Origin: Oceanococcus atlanticus
Lineage (GTDB): Bacteria; Pseudomonadota; Gammaproteobacteria; Nevskiales; Oceanococcaceae
NCBI RefSeq assembly: GCF_002088235.1
Contig: NZ_AQQV01000001.1
Span: 1,516,749-1,580,748, forward strand
Reading direction: 5' to 3'
DNA length: 64,000 nt
The position numbers were made by a program, and so were the translations under genes. The notes beneath the pieces were generated by a model. The model saw only the letters and a list, made by a program, of their open reading frames with translations. It was not told the origin of the DNA and made no database searches. How positions within the stretch are numbered: position 1 is the stretch's first letter; each line of letters begins with the position of its first letter. Below, piece after piece: positions 7,959 through 16,358 of this stretch.

Positions 7959-9789
7959 GTGCGCCAAGCGCGGCCTCGCGCGCTGGGCCATCCAGCTGCG
8001 CAGCAGCCAGCTTGTCCTGATAGTGCTGAATCAGTTCGGCCGCCGACAGATGCACGTAGTCGAGCAGTTCGTCGACCCGGTCGCCACGTTCGATCTCGCC
8101 CAGTGACCAGTGCCCGTCGGCGTTGATGTGCACGTTGACCGCATCGGTGTCGCCGAACAGGTTGTGCATGTCGCCGAGAATTTCCTGGTAGGCACCAACC
8201 ATGAAGAAGCCGAGCAGATAGTCCTGCCCCTCGCGCGGGCTGTGCACCGGCAGCGAGGAGTCGACCCCGTCGCGGTCAACGTAATGGTCGATACGGCCGT
8301 CGGAGTCGCAGGTCAGATCGCGAATCACCGCGCGCCGGTCGGGGCGCTCGTTGAGGCGGCTGATCGGCATGATCGGAAAGACCTGCTCGATGGCCCACAC
8401 ATCCGGCACCGACTGGAACACCGAGAAATTGCAGAACAGCTTGTCGGCAAAGCGTTGCTGCAGTTCATCCAGGGTTTCGCGGTGGGCGCGCACGCCGGAA
8501 TCCAGGCGCTGCATGCACAACGCCGAGATCGCGCGGTGCAGGTTCTCTGCGGCGGCGCGTTGGTCCAGGCTCAGCTCGCCCAGGCCGAACGCCGCCAGCA
8601 ACTGCTCCAGCAGGGTGTCGGCATCGGCCAGGGTTTCCAGCGGCGGGATGTCGTCACCGTGCTGATGCAGCTGCCACAGCTCGTGCAGGGCGGCCGGATC
8701 ATCCTCGGCAGGTTCCATCAGCGCAGGCACATGGGCTCGCTCGGCATCAATCACGTTGGTGATCAGCACCGCGTGATGGGCGGTCAGCGCGCGCCCGGAT
8801 TCGCTGATGATGTGCGGACACGGCTCGCCGGCCTGGCGTGCCGCATCGGCAAAGGCGTCGACCACCGCGCGGGCGTAGTCGGCCATGGTGTAGTTCATCG
8901 AGCAGTAGCTGCGTGAGCGGGTCCCTTCGTAGTCCACACCCAGCCCCCCACCGACGTCGATGGTGTCGATCGGCGCGCCGGCGCGGCGCAACTCGACAAA
9001 GTAGCGCGCAGCCTCGCGCAGGCCACGGCGGATGTCGCGCAGATTGGCCACCTGGGAGCCCAGATGGAAATGCAGCAGATGCAGGTGTTCCAGCATGCCG
9101 TGGCCGCGCAGCTGGGTGACCGCGTCACTGACCTGCTGGGCCGACAGGCCAAACTTGGATTTCTCACCGCCGGTGTTCTGCCAGTGGCCGGCGCTGATGC
9201 TGGCCAGGCGCACGCGCAGGCCCAGATCCGGGTTCAAGCCGCTGGCTTGTGATTCGCTGACGATGTGATCGATTTCGGACAGCTTCTCCAGCACCATGGT
9301 GACGCGGTGGCCGAGTTGCTGGCCGATCAGGGCCAGGCGGATGTATTCGCGGTCCTTGTAGCCGTTGCACACCACCGGTCGCCCGGCCGGCAAAAGCCCG
9401 AGCACGGCCAGCAGTTCCGGCTTGCTGCCGGCCTCAAGGCCGATCTCGCCACCGCGCAGAATCTCGCGCACCACGTCGGCCTGCTGATTGACCTTGATCG
9501 GGTAGACCGGGGTATAGCGCGCCGGGTATTCGGCTGCGGCAATGGCCTGATCAAAGGCGCCCTGCAGGCGCGCGACCCGGTCACGCAGAATGTGCGAAAA
9601 GCGCAGCAAGGTGGGCACCCGCAGCGGCGCGCCGTCGCCGCGCTCGAGGATTTCGCGCAGGGCGATCTTGTGGTCACCCGCGGTGACGCATAGATCACCC
9701 TCGGAGCCAACGGAAAAATACCCGGAACTCCAATGAGTTACGTTATAGAGCCTTGCGGCATCAGCGGCGGAAAAACCAGTCCCTCGCAT
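7921..9789 (-). CDS. speA: Biosynthetic arginine decarboxylase
   Basis: 622 residues, the usual SpeA length. A PLP-binding fold III (alanine racemase-like) decarboxylase converting arginine to agmatine, the first step of putrescine synthesis. PIKVNQQ near residue 97 carries the PLP Lys; LLHFHLGSQ, DVGGGLGVDYEG and HIISESGRA are typical SpeA blocks, with the catalytic Cys region near LTCDSDGRID. Start ATG 9789 is accepted because N-terminal FSAADAARLYNVTHW resembles SpeA starts in related bacteria. It diverges from speE with only 43 bp between the two start codons, so the polyamine genes share a control region. No agmatinase or agmatine deiminase gene is in the window. Confidence 0.95.
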   Translation of the reverse strand: MRGTGFSAADAARLYNVTHWSSGYFSVGSEGDLCVTAGDHKIALREILERGDGAPLRVPTLLRFSHILRDRVARLQGAFDQAIAAAEYPARYTPVYPIKVNQQADVVREILRGGEIGLEAGSKPELLAVLGLLPAGRPVVCNGYKDREYIRLALIGQQLGHRVTMVLEKLSEIDHIVSESQASGLNPDLGLRVRLASISAGHWQNTGGEKSKFGLSAQQVSDAVTQLRGHGMLEHLHLLHFHLGSQVANLRDIRRGLREAARYFVELRRAGAPIDTIDVGGGLGVDYEGTRSRSYCSMNYTMADYARAVVDAFADAARQAGEPCPHIISESGRALTAHHAVLITNVIDAERAHVPALMEPAEDDPAALHELWQLHQHGDDIPPLETLADADTLLEQLLAAFGLGELSLDQRAAAENLHRAISALCMQRLDSGVRAHRETLDELQQRFADKLFCNFSVFQSVPDVWAIEQVFPIMPISRLNERPDRRAVIRDLTCDSDGRIDHYVDRDGVDSSLPVHSPREGQDYLLGFFMVGAYQEILGDMHNLFGDTDAVNVHINADGHWSLGEIERGDRVDELLDYVHLSAAELIQHYQDKLAAAQLDGPAREAALGALKSGLSGYTYLA

Positions 9790-9795
9790 GCGCTT

Positions 9796-9801
9796 TATAC
9801 T
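9796..9801 (+). promoter_or_regulatory. Candidate -10 element for speE
   Basis: TATACT lies 31 nt before the speE start. The overlapping complementary strand reads TATAAA, only 4 nt in front of the speA start codon, so the same few bases may serve in both directions. No convincing -35 element is visible. Confidence 0.3.
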
Positions 9802-9832
9802 TCCGGTTTTGGATCAGTCACAGAGTAGCGGG

Positions 9833-10702
9833 ATGGTAAACGAGAACGAGTGGTTTCTGGAGCCGATGGAGTCCAAAGGCACGCTGTTCGGCCTGAAACT
9901 GGACGGTGAACGCCTGCATGCGGAGCAGTCCGCGTTTCAGCACATTGAGATTTACCAGACCGAAACTTTCGGCAAGTTGATGGTGATTGACGGTTGCGTG
10001 ATGCTCACCGACCGCGACAATTTTCTCTATCACGAGATGATTGCTCATCCGGCCCTGTGCCTGCATCCCAATCCGCGGCGCGTGCTGATCATCGGCGGCG
10101 GCGATTGCGGAACCCTGCGTGAAGTGTTGCGCCATCCGCAGGTTGAATCTGCGGTGCAGGTCGACATTGATGAGCGGGTAACGCGGCTGGCCGAGGAGTA
10201 CTTCCCGGCGCTGTGCGACAGCAATGATGATGCCCGCGCGCAGTTGTTGTTCGATGACGGCATCGCCTATGTGCGCAACGCGGCTGATCAGGCGTTTGAC
10301 CTGATCATCGTGGATTCCACCGACCCGGTTGGGCCGGCTGAAGGTCTGTTCAATCGCGCCTTCTATGCCCAGTGCCACCGCGCGCTGGCGGATGACGGCA
10401 TTTTGGTGCAGCAAAGCGAATCGCCGCTGATTCACCTGGAATTGATCCAGCAGGTGCATGCGTCGATGAAAGGCGAAGGTTTTGCCGCAACCCGGCTGGT
10501 CAATTTTCCCCAGCCGGTTTATCCGTCGGGCTGGTGGTCGGCCACCCTGGCCTTTAAGCAGGCCGAGGGCGCGCAGCGTCAGGCTGACAGTGCCCGGGTT
10601 GAGGCCATTTCGGCCGACACCCTGTACTTCAATGCGGCAACCCTGAACGGCGCCCTGGCGCTGCCCAATTTTGTCGCTAAAGCGTTAGCTGAAAAGGCCT
10701 AA
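9833..10702 (+). CDS. speE: Polyamine aminopropyltransferase (spermidine synthase)
   Basis: 289 residues from ATG 9833. An upstream in-frame ATG (9788) would overlap the speA start and add 15 unconserved residues, so it is not used. It transfers aminopropyl from decarboxylated SAM to putrescine. Visible features are the N-terminal beta region (GKLMVIDGCVMLTDRDNFLYHEM), the nucleotide loop LIIGGGDCGTLREV, acidic VDIDERV, and DSTDPVGPAEGLF with the catalytic Asp. Paired with speA; an S-adenosylmethionine decarboxylase gene is not in the window. Confidence 0.95.
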   Translation: MVNENEWFLEPMESKGTLFGLKLDGERLHAEQSAFQHIEIYQTETFGKLMVIDGCVMLTDRDNFLYHEMIAHPALCLHPNPRRVLIIGGGDCGTLREVLRHPQVESAVQVDIDERVTRLAEEYFPALCDSNDDARAQLLFDDGIAYVRNAADQAFDLIIVDSTDPVGPAEGLFNRAFYAQCHRALADDGILVQQSESPLIHLELIQQVHASMKGEGFAATRLVNFPQPVYPSGWWSATLAFKQAEGAQRQADSARVEAISADTLYFNAATLNGALALPNFVAKALAEKA

Positions 10703-11106
10703 GGTGTTTCCGCCAGGGCGCAAGTCTCGTCGGCGCGCGTCTTGGTGGTGTTGATCAGGTTTTGGCGTTCTTGTGCGGACATCATGCGCTGTTCGCCATC
10801 CTCGCCGCGCACCGCCAGATGTGGTGTGCTGTTGTAACGGGCAAGCCGGCTTTTATATTCCTGGCAGGCCTCCGCTGCGCTCATTTTTCCGGAGCGTGAG
10901 GCCGGTTGTTGCGGTGTTGCTTCGGCCTCCTCTTCGCTCTCCCGCTGTCCGGCTTGCGCAGGCGGCGGCGGTGCTTTCAGGCGCTGGGCGCCAGCGGGCG
11001 GGCGGTCACCGTAGTGCACTTTGCCTTGCTCATCGACCCAGCGATAGGCTGCGGCGTTGGCCAGAAAACTGGCGAGCATCAGACCTGTGAGGAGCAAGCT
11101 GCGCAT
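10699..11106 (-). CDS. DUF4124 domain-containing exported protein
   Basis: 135 residues from ATG 11106, where MRSLLLTGLMLASFLANAAA is a signal peptide. Directly after it comes the DUF4124 signature YRWVDEQGKVHYGDRPP, then a Pro/Glu-rich linker and a helical C-terminus with two Cys. DUF4124 proteins are common small periplasmic proteins of unknown role. A longer in-frame extension to 11232 has no ribosome-binding site and would bury the signal peptide, so it is rejected. Its stop overlaps the speE stop by 4 bp in convergent orientation. Confidence 0.8.
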   Translation of the reverse strand: MRSLLLTGLMLASFLANAAAYRWVDEQGKVHYGDRPPAGAQRLKAPPPPAQAGQRESEEEAEATPQQPASRSGKMSAAEACQEYKSRLARYNSTPHLAVRGEDGEQRMMSAQERQNLINTTKTRADETCALAETP

Positions 11107-11181
11107 GCGGACATTCCGAACTGAACACCTGCTAAATGTGACATCTGTATGGGCTGACGTCCACCCCGGATGGTGTGCTCC

Positions 11182-11403
11182 ATGAGTGAGACGGTCAGAC
11201 CCCAGATCCTGAGCCTTGTGGGCGGTGACCACGCATTGCGGCGCGACGCGTCAGGCCAGTGGGAAATCTGTACGCCGGACCAGGCGCAAGCGACCCTGAG
11301 CCTGCCGCGCGGCCAGATTGTGTGGCTATGCCGCTGTGGAAAATCAAGGCAGTGGCCGCAGTGTGATGGTCAGAGTCATTTCAGCGCTTCGGCGGTGCGC
11401 TAA
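11182..11403 (+). CDS. Small CDGSH-like iron-sulfur protein
   Basis: 73 residues. Near the C-terminus WLCRCGKSRQWPQCDGQSHF matches the CDGSH 2Fe-2S motif (CxC, Ser, Pro, CDG, SH), except that a Gln is inserted between Gly and Ser-His, moving the His ligand one residue. Start ATG 11182 has GGATGG 9 nt ahead; ATG 11170 is possible. Family members bind a labile 2Fe-2S cluster and act in redox or iron chemistry; whether this variant does is uncertain. Its end overlaps the opposing DUF2878 gene by 23 bp. Confidence 0.65.
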   Translation: MSETVRPQILSLVGGDHALRRDASGQWEICTPDQAQATLSLPRGQIVWLCRCGKSRQWPQCDGQSHFSASAVR

Positions 11404-11929
11404 GCCAGGCCAGCACGGGCAGGATGAGCATCCAGCATTGCGCCACGATGAGCAGAGCCAGCCAGGTCGGCTGGGCCAGGCTGGCCGCGCCGAGCGCGCT
11501 ACCGCTGAGGTAAGCACAGGGCGCTGATAGCAGTGCGATCGGTATGCTGAGCCAGCGGCGCCGGCTCAGTATGCTCAAGCTGTGGTGGAACAACAGGGCG
11601 AAGTTGACCCACATCGCGTAAATCCACAGCGGGGGTAGCCCCGCGGCCAGGCTGACACCGTTGTAGTTAATCAGCCCCAGACGCATCAGGAGCAGGTCGC
11701 AACACGGGCCGAGCAGCAGCGCGCCAATGATCACGCGCAACTCGCTGCCAGCGTGCCGACTGAGGTGCAGATGCACGGGCACCCAAAGACACAGCAAGGC
11801 TACTGCGAAAACGTCGGACTGTTTGGCGGGGCTCAAGATCAGCGCAGCGGCAAGCAGCTGAAAGGCCAGCACTTTGGCCCACGCTGGCAGACCGACGGCT
11901 GGGGCGCCCGACCATGCCACCGGTTGCAT
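11381..11929 (-). CDS. DUF2878 family membrane protein
   Basis: 182 residues with five to six hydrophobic segments (AKVLAFQLLAAALILS, VFAVALLCLWVPVHLHL, IIGALLLGPCCDLLLM, LWIYAMWVNFALLFHH, ALLIVAQCWMLILPVLAWL). The NYNG...G..PPLWI..LW..FA block is characteristic of DUF2878. Its ATG overlaps the stop of the upstream methyltransferase gene (TGATG), making it the last gene of the five-gene CFA operon. In other gammaproteobacteria DUF2878 genes are repeatedly found in such operons; function unknown. Confidence 0.8.
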   Translation of the reverse strand: MQPVAWSGAPAVGLPAWAKVLAFQLLAAALILSPAKQSDVFAVALLCLWVPVHLHLSRHAGSELRVIIGALLLGPCCDLLLMRLGLINYNGVSLAAGLPPLWIYAMWVNFALLFHHSLSILSRRRWLSIPIALLSAPCAYLSGSALGAASLAQPTWLALLIVAQCWMLILPVLAWLSAPPKR

Positions 11930-12957
11930 CAGTCGGCGCGACGGGGCTTGAACAGGTAGTGGCCCACACCCCACTCGCGACCTTCGTCGATACCGAAGAA
12001 TTCGGCCACGGCGAGGAAGAACATGCGCCAGCGTTGCAGGCGCAGCCGGCCCTGTTCGCCGCCGCCAAGAATCTCGATCAGTTCGTCGCGCTGCGCATCG
12101 CTGCGCTGCAGCCAGGCATTCGAGGTTTTCTCGTAGTGATGGCCGTCGACCCACCAGCGTTCGACCACGCTGAGATGCTCGTCGTAGCGGGTGAACAGGT
12201 CATACGACGGCATCATGCCGCCGGTGAAGAAGTGGCGGCTCATCCAGTCGTCGCCGCCACGATCTTCGTAGGCGTAGGTCAGGGTGTGATGGCAGAACAC
12301 ATGGGCGAAGAACTGGCCATCGGGCTTGAGCCAGCTGGCAATGCGCTCGAACAAACGGGCGTGGTTGCGTACATGTTCGAGCATCTCGACCGAGACGATA
12401 CGATCGAACTGCTGGTCCGGTGCGAAGGCGTTGATGTCGGCGGTGATCACGCGCACGTTGCTCAGGCCACGCTGGCGCGCGGTGGCTTCAATGAATTCCC
12501 GTTGTGGCGCCGAGTTGGACATGGCGGTGAAGCGTGAGCCGGGATAGGCCTGAGCCGCCCACAGGGTGAACGAGCCCCAGCCACAGCCGAGATCCAGCAC
12601 CTCCTGACCATCGCCGATGCCGGCGCGCTGCGCGGTGATCTCCAGCATCAGCCGCTCGGCCTCGTCCAGACTGGCCGTGGTGTCATCCCAGTAGCAGCAG
12701 CTGTATTTCAGATGACTGCCCAGAGCGCGCAGGAAAAAGCCCGGTGGGACCTCGTAGTGCTGATCATTGGCCGCCTGGGTTGCCAGCGCGATAGGCCCAT
12801 TGCGCCATTCACGCACACGCGCTTCCAGGGTGATCTGCAATTGCTGTGGATCGAGCTTGCCGTCCTCGGCCAAACGCCGGCGAGACAGGCGCCTGGCGCC
12901 AAAACGGATCAGGGGGTCAGGGATGTAGCCTTTTTCGCACAGGGTGATGATGTTCAT
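11929..12957 (-). CDS. CFA-synthase-like SAM-dependent methyltransferase
   Basis: 342 residues, class I SAM methyltransferase of the cyclopropane-fatty-acid synthase superfamily but shorter than classical Cfa. It contains LKYSCCYWDDTTASLDEAE (the segment before the fold), SAM loop VLDLGCGWGSFTLW, AMSNSAPQREFIE and VSVEMLEHVRNH. It lacks the N-terminal lipid-binding domain present in the neighbouring Cfa. It sits 3 nt downstream of cfa. Probably modifies unsaturated acyl chains; it may act with Cfa on the same or a related reaction. Confidence 0.85.
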   Translation of the reverse strand: MNIITLCEKGYIPDPLIRFGARRLSRRRLAEDGKLDPQQLQITLEARVREWRNGPIALATQAANDQHYEVPPGFFLRALGSHLKYSCCYWDDTTASLDEAERLMLEITAQRAGIGDGQEVLDLGCGWGSFTLWAAQAYPGSRFTAMSNSAPQREFIEATARQRGLSNVRVITADINAFAPDQQFDRIVSVEMLEHVRNHARLFERIASWLKPDGQFFAHVFCHHTLTYAYEDRGGDDWMSRHFFTGGMMPSYDLFTRYDEHLSVVERWWVDGHHYEKTSNAWLQRSDAQRDELIEILGGGEQGRLRLQRWRMFFLAVAEFFGIDEGREWGVGHYLFKPRRAD

Positions 12958-12960
12958 GAT

Positions 12961-14229
12961 CTACTCGAAGTCGTGGCGCTCGCGCGCACAGGCCGGTTTG
13001 GTGAAATGGGCATGGACCACGCTGGTGGTGGCCTCGCGGAAGCCGGCTTCGCAGGAGGCCAGGTAGAAATCCCACAGGCGGCAGAACTCGTCCGAGTAGC
13101 CCAGATTGCGGACCTGCGGCAGCGCAGCCACAAAGGCGCGGCGCCAATGCTCCAGGGTGCGGGCGTAGTCCTGGCCGAAATCCTCCAGATCGAACAGGCG
13201 CAGTTGGGTGTGCTCGGCGGTGACACGCAGCATCTCGCGCACGCAAGGCAGGTGACCGCCGGGGAAAACGTGCTCACGGATGAAGTCGGTGCCGCGGCGC
13301 ATCTGTTCGTAATACTGATCCTGGATCGTGATGGCCTGGATCAACGCTTCGCCATGGGGAACCAGCAAACGCTCGATCTGGCGGAAATAGGTGGGCAGAA
13401 AGGCGTGGCCCACCGCTTCGATCATCTCGATCGAAATCAGTTTGTCGTAGCGGCCTTCCAGCGTGCGGTAGTCCTGCTTGAGCACGTGAATGCGCCCGTC
13501 CAGGCCGGCTTCGTGCACGCGTTGCGTGGCCAGCGCGTACTGCTCTTCGGAGATGGTCGTGGTGGTTACGCGGGCACCGAAGTGGGTCGCCGCGTGCAGG
13601 GCCAGGCCGCCCCAGCCGGTGCCGATCTCGAGCACGTGATCATCGGCACCCAGATTGAGCTTGCGGCAGATCAGGTCGTATTTGGCGTGCTGTGATTCGG
13701 CCAGTGTGGTGGCCTGGTTGGCAAACACACCGGCGGAGTAGGTCATGCTGTCGTCGAGGAACAGCTTGAAGAAGTCGTTGCCCAGATCGTAGTGGGCCTG
13801 AATGTTGCGGCGGCTGCCCTCGACGGTGTTGCGACGGCGCCATTCCAGTCCCTTGTACAGCGGCGCGCGCAGCCAGGTCAGGGCGCCGGTGTCCATGGCC
13901 GCCAGAGTATCGCGTTCGCGCAGGAACAGGCGGGTGACGGCGACCACGTCGGGCGCATCCCAAAGCCCCAGGATCCAGGCCTGCCCAGCGCCGGTTGAAC
14001 CACCGAAGGCAAGGTAGGCGTAAACATTGCGGTCGAGCACCGTAAGCTCGTGGCAGGGCGTGCCTGCCGCGCCGAGCTGGGTCACGCTGCCGTCAGGCTC
14101 GGTGATGCGCAGCTGACCACTGCTCAGGCTTTCGAGCGTCCGGAACAGCGAGCGGCGCAGTACACGCAGCAGCGCATCGGGCAGCCGGGGTGTCGACAGC
14201 GGTTCAGCAAGCGACAACGTGGTGGTCAT
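12961..14229 (-). CDS. cfa: Cyclopropane-fatty-acyl-phospholipid synthase
   Basis: 422 residues. N-terminal domain (about 1-125) followed by the methyltransferase domain: RRNIQAHYDLGNDFFKLFLD, SMTYSAGVF, SAM loop VLEIGTGWGGLALH (about 200), ISIEMIEAVGH, and FIREHVFPGGHLP, with a conserved Cys in the C-terminal part (LASCEAGF). It methylenates double bonds of membrane phospholipid acyl chains using SAM. Its ATG overlaps the stop of the DUF1365 gene (ATGA). The operon context and adjacent ECF sigma factor suggest a membrane-stress role. Confidence 0.95.
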   Translation of the reverse strand: MTTTLSLAEPLSTPRLPDALLRVLRRSLFRTLESLSSGQLRITEPDGSVTQLGAAGTPCHELTVLDRNVYAYLAFGGSTGAGQAWILGLWDAPDVVAVTRLFLRERDTLAAMDTGALTWLRAPLYKGLEWRRRNTVEGSRRNIQAHYDLGNDFFKLFLDDSMTYSAGVFANQATTLAESQHAKYDLICRKLNLGADDHVLEIGTGWGGLALHAATHFGARVTTTTISEEQYALATQRVHEAGLDGRIHVLKQDYRTLEGRYDKLISIEMIEAVGHAFLPTYFRQIERLLVPHGEALIQAITIQDQYYEQMRRGTDFIREHVFPGGHLPCVREMLRVTAEHTQLRLFDLEDFGQDYARTLEHWRRAFVAALPQVRNLGYSDEFCRLWDFYLASCEAGFREATTSVVHAHFTKPACARERHDFE

Positions 14230-14990
14230 CGGGGCACTCCTGAGGGTTTGGCGGTGTGACGGCCCGGATAGGGCACGTAAGGCACACCTTTGAGTTTGAT
14301 GCGCAGGGCCTGGAAGTAGATCGCTGCGGCAATCTTCAGCGTCATCAGTGGTGTGCGCAGCAGCAGGCCGGTCAGGCTGCGCAGATTCAGCGGTTTGAGG
14401 TCCAGCTTCAGGCTGGCGGCGAACACCCGTTCGCCAGCGCGATGGTTTTCCAGCCCGATCACCAGGCTCTCGCCCGGCGCCTGACGCAGGCGCAGGCGGT
14501 AGCTCATGTCCATGGGCATGAACGGCGAGACATGCATGAGCTTTTCGAAGTCGACGCTACCCGAGGACGGCCAGCGCAGGATGTAGGCGTGCTGTTCATC
14601 CCACGGCGTGTTGTGGACCTCCAGTAGCAGCCAGTCGAGCGTCTGGCCATCGGCCGACCACACGAAGTAGATGCTGACCGGATTGATGCAGTAGCCGAAG
14701 TAGCGCGGCTGGGTGAGCAGGCGGATGGGGCCTTGCGGACGTTCGCCGGAGAAGGCCTCGATTTGGTCACGCACCGCGCTGGCCAGATCGTCGGCGCCGC
14801 CGCGCAGATGATCGCGCCGCAGGACGCACGCCACATTGCGGCGCTGATATGACCACAACGGGTGCTTGCGCAGCAGGTCTTCGGCCTCGTCGAGATCGAG
14901 ATACAGCATCGACAGGCGATAGCGGAAATCATGCACACGTGGCGAGAAGCGCCGGTGCCGAACCCAGCCATATGCCGCCGCGCTGTGCAT
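14226..14990 (-). CDS. DUF1365 domain-containing protein
   Basis: 254 residues from ATG 14990, which overlaps the stop of the upstream oxidoreductase (TGATG) and has GGAGG upstream. Family signatures are the N-terminal GWVRHRRFSPRVHDFRYRL, RLLTQPRYFGYCINPVSIYF and VHNTPWDEQHAY, then HVSPFMPMDMSY. DUF1365 proteins nearly always sit between an FAD oxidoreductase and a CFA synthase, as here, but their biochemical role is undefined. A longer in-frame reading to 15629 runs antisense-style through the neighbour and is not real. Confidence 0.92.
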   Translation of the reverse strand: MHSAAAYGWVRHRRFSPRVHDFRYRLSMLYLDLDEAEDLLRKHPLWSYQRRNVACVLRRDHLRGGADDLASAVRDQIEAFSGERPQGPIRLLTQPRYFGYCINPVSIYFVWSADGQTLDWLLLEVHNTPWDEQHAYILRWPSSGSVDFEKLMHVSPFMPMDMSYRLRLRQAPGESLVIGLENHRAGERVFAASLKLDLKPLNLRSLTGLLLRTPLMTLKIAAAIYFQALRIKLKGVPYVPYPGRHTAKPSGVPR

Positions 14991-16237
14991 CACCAGCCGC
15001 CTCCCAGTGCCTGTGCGACGTCCAGGGCGCTGCGCGCGCCATCTTCGTGGAAGCCGTTGTACCAGTACGCACCACAATACCAGCTGCGTTGCTGGCCATT
15101 GATCTGAGCACGCTGCGCACGGGCCTGATTCGAGTGCGGGGTGTACAGCGGGTGGGCGTAGCGGTAACGCTCGATGACGCGGGCCGGGTCGATCCGGTCC
15201 GACTGATTCAGGGTCACACAGAACTCCACCGGCGCCTCCAGGCCTTGCAGGCGGTTCATGTGGTAGGTGATGGCGGCGGCGCGACCGCGATCCGGGCTGA
15301 CGCGGAAATTCCACGAGGCCCAGGCGCGCGGGTTGTGCGGCAGGATTGAGGCGTCGGTGTGCAGCACCACGTCGTTGTCGACATAAGGCAGCGCGCCCAG
15401 GATGGCTTGTTCCTGAGCGCTGGGGTCGGCCAGCAGGCTCAGGGCCTGATCGCTGTGACAGGCAAACACCACCTGATCGAACTGTTCGCTGCCGGCGCTT
15501 GAGCGGATTTCCACCCGCTCCGGGTGGCGTTGCACCGATTCCACCGGGCAGCTCAGGCGCAGTTCGGCGCTCAGACGCTCCTGCAGGCGCTCGACGTAGC
15601 TGCGCGAGCCGCCGGGCACCACCCGCCACTGCGGGCGGTCGCGCAACTGCAACAGCCCGTGGTTGTTAAAAAAGCGCGCGAAATGGTCAGCCGGGAAGTG
15701 CTGGGCATCCAGGAGAGAAGCGGACCAGATCGCGGCGCAAAGGGGTAACAGGTAACTGTCGCGAAAGGTGTCGGAATAGCCTTCGCCAGCGAGGAATTCA
15801 GCCAGCGTGCGCGGGTCGTCGCGACCGACCAGCTGCCGCGCCTGGCGGTTGAAGCGCAGGATTTCCCGCAGCATGTTCAGGTGCGCCACGGAAAGCAGGC
15901 GTCGGCGTTGCGCGAACAGGCCATCAAGGCTGTGGCTGGCGTATTCCAGCGACCCGTTGGCGACCGAAAAGCTCATGTCGGTGGCCTGGCCTTGCAGCCC
16001 CAGCTGACCGAGCAGACGAATAAAATGCGGGTAGGTGGCGTCGTTGAAAACGATGAAACCGGTATCCACGGCATAGTTGTGGGTCGCCCCCGATGCCAGC
16101 GTCAGCGGCACATCCACCGTGTGGGTATGCCCACCCAGCCAGTCGGCTGCTTCAAACAAAACCACGTCGTGGTGGGCATCAAGGCCGTAGGCTGTCGCCA
16201 GACCTGCAATCCCGCCGCCGATAATTGCGATACGCAA
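14990..16237 (-). CDS. FAD-dependent NAD(P)-binding oxidoreductase (amine-oxidase-like)
   Basis: About 415 residues. Rossmann loop IAIIGGGIAGLATAYGL at the very N-terminus, then the FAD segment EAADWLGGHTHTVDV and DTGFIVFND; the C-terminal YCGAYWYNGFHEDG motif is typical of the oxidoreductases paired with DUF1365 and Cfa. I prefer a TTG start at 16237: GGAG lies 6 nt upstream, it places the Rossmann strand at the start, and the candidate promoter -10 covers the alternative ATG at 16267. First gene of the CFA operon. Probably oxidises or desaturates acyl chains or an intermediate; unproven. Confidence 0.85.
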   Translation of the reverse strand: MRIAIIGGGIAGLATAYGLDAHHDVVLFEAADWLGGHTHTVDVPLTLASGATHNYAVDTGFIVFNDATYPHFIRLLGQLGLQGQATDMSFSVANGSLEYASHSLDGLFAQRRRLLSVAHLNMLREILRFNRQARQLVGRDDPRTLAEFLAGEGYSDTFRDSYLLPLCAAIWSASLLDAQHFPADHFARFFNNHGLLQLRDRPQWRVVPGGSRSYVERLQERLSAELRLSCPVESVQRHPERVEIRSSAGSEQFDQVVFACHSDQALSLLADPSAQEQAILGALPYVDNDVVLHTDASILPHNPRAWASWNFRVSPDRGRAAAITYHMNRLQGLEAPVEFCVTLNQSDRIDPARVIERYRYAHPLYTPHSNQARAQRAQINGQQRSWYCGAYWYNGFHEDGARSALDVAQALGGGW

Positions 16238-16266
16238 GACCCGCTCCGAATCTCTGAGATATCCCA

Positions 16267-16294
16267 TTTACGCGGTTGCGTGGAGATTGGATGC
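16267..16294 (-). promoter_or_regulatory. Candidate ECF-sigma promoter for the CFA operon
   Basis: On the minus strand GCATCC (16289-16294) and CGTAAA (16267-16272) are 16 bp apart. The -35 resembles the CCATCC recognised by SigK-type factors, and the -10 has the CGT start common to ECF promoters. Transcription would begin near 16260, upstream of the TTG start and downstream of the ATG at 16267. Confidence 0.45.
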
Positions 16295-16358
16295 AGGCGG
16301 GCGAAAATATTTTGTCCGGCGTCTTGCCTGACCCGGATACGCTTGGCATGCTCGCCGC

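Noticed and set aside
12712..13695. 327-residue plus-strand frame opposite the cfa genes
   Set aside because: Antisense to two clear methyltransferase genes; translation is compositionally typical of a shadow frame.
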